From the NCBI RefSeq assembly GCF_000519085.1, contig NZ_KI912577.1, positions 4,644,035 to 4,708,034 of the forward strand: a DNA stretch of 64,000 bases, in the 5' to 3' direction. Of this stretch, positions 60,856 through 64,000 are shown in pieces. The notes under the pieces are model-generated. The model did not search any database. It was given only the letters and a program-made list of their open reading frames with translations, and was not told where the DNA came from. The position numbers and the translations under genes were made by a program. How positions within the stretch are numbered: the first letter of the stretch is position 1; each line of letters begins with the position of its first letter. Source of the DNA: Methylobacterium sp. 10. GTDB lineage: Bacteria > Pseudomonadota > Alphaproteobacteria > Rhizobiales > Beijerinckiaceae.

Positions 60856-61953
60856 TCAGGCCTCGCCTTCGTCCAGATCGTCTTCGGTGGGCTTGGCGGT
60901 CTCGAGGATCTTGTCGGCGAGCAGGCCGGAATTCTGCCGGATCGCCGCTTCGATCTTGTTGGCGATGTCCGGGTTGTCGCGCAGGAAGCCCTTCGAGTTC
61001 TCACGGCCTTGGCCGAGGCGCTGGCTCGCATAGGAAAACCAGGCGCCGGACTTCTCCACAATCCCAGCCTTCACCCCGAGATCGATGAGTTCGCCGACCT
61101 TGGAGACGCCCTCGCCGAACATGATGTCGAACTCGACCTGCTTGAAGGGCGGGGCGACTTTGTTCTTCACCACCTTGACGCGAACTTGGTTTCCGATGGC
61201 TTCGTCCCGATCCTTCAGGGTCGAGATGCGGCGGATGTCGAGACGGACCGATGCGTAGAACTTCAGGGCATTGCCGCCCGTGGTCGTTTCCGGGCTGCCA
61301 TACATGACGCCGATCTTCATTCGTATCTGGTTGATGAAGATCACCATGCACTTGGAGCGCGAGATCGAGCCGGTGAGCTTGCGCAGGGCCTGGCTCATCA
61401 GGCGCGCCTGAAGGCCGGGCTGGCTGTCGCCCATCTCGCCCTCGATTTCGGCGCGCGGCGTGAGCGCCGCCACCGAATCGACCACGAGCACGTCGATGGC
61501 ACCCGAACGGACCAGGGTGTCGGTGATCTCCAGGGCCTGTTCGCCGGTATCGGGCTGCGAGATCAGCAGGTCGTCGAGCTGTACGCCGAGCTTGCGCGCA
61601 TAGACCGGATCGAGGGCGTGTTCCGCATCCACGAAGGCGCAGACGCCGCCCTTCTTCTGGGCTTCGGCAATAGTATGCAGGGCAAGGGTGGTCTTGCCCG
61701 AAGATTCGGGGCCGTAGATCTCGATCACCCGGCCACGCGGCAGGCCGCCGACGCCCAGCGCGATATCGAGGCCGAGCGACCCGGTGGAGATGGTCTCGAC
61801 CTCCGCCACCTTGTCGTTCTTGCCGAGCCGCATGATCGAGCCCTTGCCGAAGGCACGCTCGATCTGGGACAGCGCGGCATCGATCGCCTTCGCCTTGTCC
61901 TTGTCCTTGTCCACCATCGGGGATTCCACAACTTTCAGCGCGGGCTGGGCCAT
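60856..61953 (-). CDS. recA: recombinase RecA
   Basis: A 365-residue recombinase that drives strand exchange and LexA cleavage. Walker A is GPESSGKTT (81-89). DAEHALDPVYARKLGV, LVVDSVAALTPRAEIEGEMGD and the second loop NQIRMKIGVMYGSPETTTGGNALKFYASVRLDIRR-type region are complete. The acidic C-terminus ends EDDLDEGEA. An SOS box lies 62 bases upstream, which predicts LexA control. Confidence 0.99.
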   Translation of the reverse strand: MAQPALKVVESPMVDKDKDKAKAIDAALSQIERAFGKGSIMRLGKNDKVAEVETISTGSLGLDIALGVGGLPRGRVIEIYGPESSGKTTLALHTIAEAQKKGGVCAFVDAEHALDPVYARKLGVQLDDLLISQPDTGEQALEITDTLVRSGAIDVLVVDSVAALTPRAEIEGEMGDSQPGLQARLMSQALRKLTGSISRSKCMVIFINQIRMKIGVMYGSPETTTGGNALKFYASVRLDIRRISTLKDRDEAIGNQVRVKVVKNKVAPPFKQVEFDIMFGEGVSKVGELIDLGVKAGIVEKSGAWFSYASQRLGQGRENSKGFLRDNPDIANKIEAAIRQNSGLLADKILETAKPTEDDLDEGEA

Positions 61954-62014
61954 TCGTCGGCATCCTTATGCATGGGGAGAGCTCAAGGCTCAATGCGCCT
62001 CGGATGCGATTGAT

Positions 62015-62029
62015 GTACTTGTTTTGTTC
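62015..62029. promoter_or_regulatory. putative LexA (SOS) box upstream of recA
   Basis: GTAC-N7-GTTC at 62015-62029, one base off the alphaproteobacterial LexA box GTTC-N7-GTTC. It lies 62-76 bases before the recA start, the expected location. Confidence 0.75.
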
Positions 62030-62085
62030 TCATTGCGCAAGGCGGACAGGCACGATTTCAGCCGAAACGAGAACAGACGTCGCCC

Positions 62086-64000
62086 TTAACGGGCGATCGT
62101 CTCCTTAACCGTCTCGACGAGCTGCTTGAGGCTGAACGGCTTGGGCAAGAAGTTGAAATCCTCGCCCTCGGGGAGGTTCTTGCGGAACGCGTCTTCGGCA
62201 TAGCCGGAGACGAAGATCACTTTCAGGTCCGGGCGATGCTTGCGCAATTCGCGCAGCAGCGTCGGACCGTCCATCTCCGGCATCACCACGTCGGAGACGA
62301 CGAGGTCGATGGTTTGGTCGACATCGCTGATGAGGGCCAGGGCGTCGAGTCCGGAGGCCGCTTCCAGGACCGTGTAGCCCCGTGCCGACAGGGCCCGGCT
62401 GTTGACAGCGCGCACCGGATCCTCGTCCTCCACCAGCAGGATCACGCCCTGCCCGGTATGATCGGGCGAGGGCTTGCGCGGGGCGGATTGCCCGCTGCCG
62501 GGCTTTTCGAGGTCGCGCGCTCCCCTGAGCCGGCTGGCGGCGACTTCCGCGTTGCTCTGCGGGGCAGCGGAGGCGACGGTGATCTCCGGAACGGGCTCGG
62601 CCGCAGGCTCGTGGCGGGGCAGGTAGATGCGGAAGGCCGTGCCACTCCCCACGGTCGATTGCACGTCGATGGTGCCGCCGCTCTGCTTGATGATGCCGAA
62701 CACGGTAGAGAGGCCGAGGCCGGTGCCCTTGCCGATGTCCTTCGTGGTGAAGAACGGCTCGAATATCTTTTCCATCACGTCGGGCGGGATGCCTTCGCCG
62801 GTATCGAGCACTTCGATAAGGACATGGTCGCCCGCCGGTGCGCCTGGCCTGCGCTCGGTATTCTCCAGACCCTCGAGGATATTGGCGGTGCGGATGAGCA
62901 GGCGGCCCCCATTCGGCATCGCGTCGCGGGCATTGACCGCGAGATTGACGATGACCTGCTCGAACTGGTTCACGTCGGCCTTGATCGGCCAGATGTCGCG
63001 CCCGTGCTTGAGGTCGAGGTCGACCCGCTCGCCGAGCAGGCGCTTCAGCAGCAGCGTGAGGTCGGACAGGGCCTCGCCGACATTCATCACCTCCGGGCGC
63101 AGGGTCTGGCGCCGCGAGAAGGCCAGCAGCTGCCGCACAAGGCTGGCTGCCCGATTGGCGTTCTGCTTGATCTGCATGATGTCTTGGAAGGCCGGATCGG
63201 TCGGCCTGTGGCTCGCCAGCAGCAGGTCTGAATAGCCGATGATGGCCTGGAGGACGTTGTTGAAGTCGTGCGCGATGCCGCCGGCGAGCTGGCCCACCGT
63301 ATCCATCTTCTGGGTCTGGGCGATCTGCTGTTCGAGCTGGCGCTGCGCCGTCGTGTCGAGGGCATAAAGGATCACGCGCTCGCGGTCGGCGGGCGTGGCC
63401 GCATCTGCCGCCGCCGATGTGTCGCCGCCGGCCGGGCTGAGCCAGACCCGCGCCGAGCGGTTCCCCGGCCCCGCCAGCGCGACCTCGATCGGCTGCACCT
63501 CAACGGTTCCGTCGGCGGCCTTCATCAGGGCGCTCTCGAGGGCGGCCCGGTCGCGGTCGACCAGCGCTTCCCACATGGTCGGCTCGGTGCCGAGTTCGCC
63601 GCGCCCGTCCGGCACGGTCTGGCGCGGCGTCCCGCCGAACAGCCTGGCGAAGGACGCGTTGGCGCGCGCGATGCGCCCGGTGGGGTCGAGGGTCGCGATG
63701 GCGATGGGGCTGTTGTTGAGGAAGCGGGCAAGCCGCACCTCGGCGGCGCGCTGCGGCTCGTCGCTCTCGGCCCCGGCCGAGCGGTTGAGCACGAAGGTGC
63801 GCGACGGCCCGGGCTTGCCGTCCTGGCCGAAGGCCACGCGGTGATAGAGCCGGGTCGGCAGGGGTTGGCCGTTGCGGCGGCGCAGGTCGAGGTCGAAGCG
63901 ATCGGTGCGGACCTCGCCGGGCAGGCCTTCGGTGGCGGTGAGTACGTCGGCGCTCGGCGCGATCTCGGGCAGGCGCAGTCCGCCCGAGCCCACCGTGGCG
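62086..64000 (-). CDS. cckA: cell-cycle hybrid histidine kinase CckA (3' part, cut by window edge)
   Basis: The C-terminal part of CckA, the hybrid kinase that controls CtrA phosphorylation via ChpT. The frame is open to the window end, so the N-terminal membrane region and first PAS domain lie outside. Visible in order: a PAS domain (NNSPIAIATLDPTGRIARANASFARLFGG), the phosphoacceptor GGIAHDFNNVLQAIIGYSDLLL (His at about 63268), the ATPase blocks NLAVNARDAMPNGG, GTGLGLSTVFGIIKQSGG, and a receiver with SDVVMPEMDGP (Asp) and FLPKPFSL. A TCGCCC/GGGCGA dyad spans the stop codon (62080-62096). Confidence 0.96.
   Translation of the reverse strand, partial: ATVGSGGLRLPEIAPSADVLTATEGLPGEVRTDRFDLDLRRRNGQPLPTRLYHRVAFGQDGKPGPSRTFVLNRSAGAESDEPQRAAEVRLARFLNNSPIAIATLDPTGRIARANASFARLFGGTPRQTVPDGRGELGTEPTMWEALVDRDRAALESALMKAADGTVEVQPIEVALAGPGNRSARVWLSPAGGDTSAAADAATPADRERVILYALDTTAQRQLEQQIAQTQKMDTVGQLAGGIAHDFNNVLQAIIGYSDLLLASHRPTDPAFQDIMQIKQNANRAASLVRQLLAFSRRQTLRPEVMNVGEALSDLTLLLKRLLGERVDLDLKHGRDIWPIKADVNQFEQVIVNLAVNARDAMPNGGRLLIRTANILEGLENTERRPGAPAGDHVLIEVLDTGEGIPPDVMEKIFEPFFTTKDIGKGTGLGLSTVFGIIKQSGGTIDVQSTVGSGTAFRIYLPRHEPAAEPVPEITVASAAPQSNAEVAASRLRGARDLEKPGSGQSAPRKPSPDHTGQGVILLVEDEDPVRAVNSRALSARGYTVLEAASGLDALALISDVDQTIDLVVSDVVMPEMDGPTLLRELRKHRPDLKVIFVSGYAEDAFRKNLPEGEDFNFLPKPFSLKQLVETVKETIAR

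Overview
The window is high-GC alphaproteobacterial chromosome, most likely from a Methylobacteriaceae member (Methylobacterium/Methylorubrum type). The basis is the combination of a CckA cell-cycle kinase, an alphaproteobacterial-type SerC, a class II (CP4-like) EPSP synthase, a CpaA-F/TadBC pilus locus, a GAAC/GTTC-type SOS box and Rhizobiales-style palindromic intergenic repeats. No phage, CRISPR array or intact insertion sequence is visible. Genus assignment is inference; nothing in the window fixes it.

Layout. 0.1-6.6 kb: a PilZ protein, two tiny genes next to the flagellar rod family, a YfcG-type glutathione transferase, a metallo-beta-lactamase-fold protein, a luciferase-like monooxygenase and a membrane diguanylate cyclase. 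6.6-11.8 kb: translation and secretion genes ffh, rpsP, rimM and trmD, with two reverse-strand genes wedged between rimM and trmD. 12-16.5 kb: serC, serA and mtnA, separated by clusters of palindromic repeats. 16.6-21.8 kb: two toxin-antitoxin pairs (MazEF-like and VapBC-like), a double MaoC protein, ychF, pth and rplY (L25/Ctc).

22.2-35.4 kb is the most coherent accessory block, a tight-adherence (Flp/Tad) pilus locus: an exported retropepsin-like protein, an orphan pilus/secretin N-terminal-domain protein, flp, cpaA, cpaB, cpaC, cpaD, cpaE, cpaF, tadB and tadC. An RTX repeat protein then lies behind an AT-rich spacer, followed by tadD in the opposite direction. A GTTAACC-type motif recurs in front of flp, cpaB and tadD. 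No tadE/F/G minor pilins are present here.

35.5-50.8 kb: an M17 aminopeptidase whose 5' end appears frame-disrupted, an EcsC protein overlapping an AmpG-type permease, a LOV-domain histidine kinase translationally coupled to a single-domain response regulator, mutS, hrpB, cmk, aroA, and two identical tRNA-Ala(GGC) genes. 51.5-64 kb: a second RTX gene, paralogous to the one in the Tad locus but broken by two in-frame stops, a UbiC-like protein, the four dTDP-rhamnose genes (rfbC, B, D, A), alaS, recA with an SOS box, and the 3' part of cckA running off the window edge.

The strongest leads for something new are the Tad-associated RTX protein with its decayed paralogue and the shared motif in the pilus promoters.
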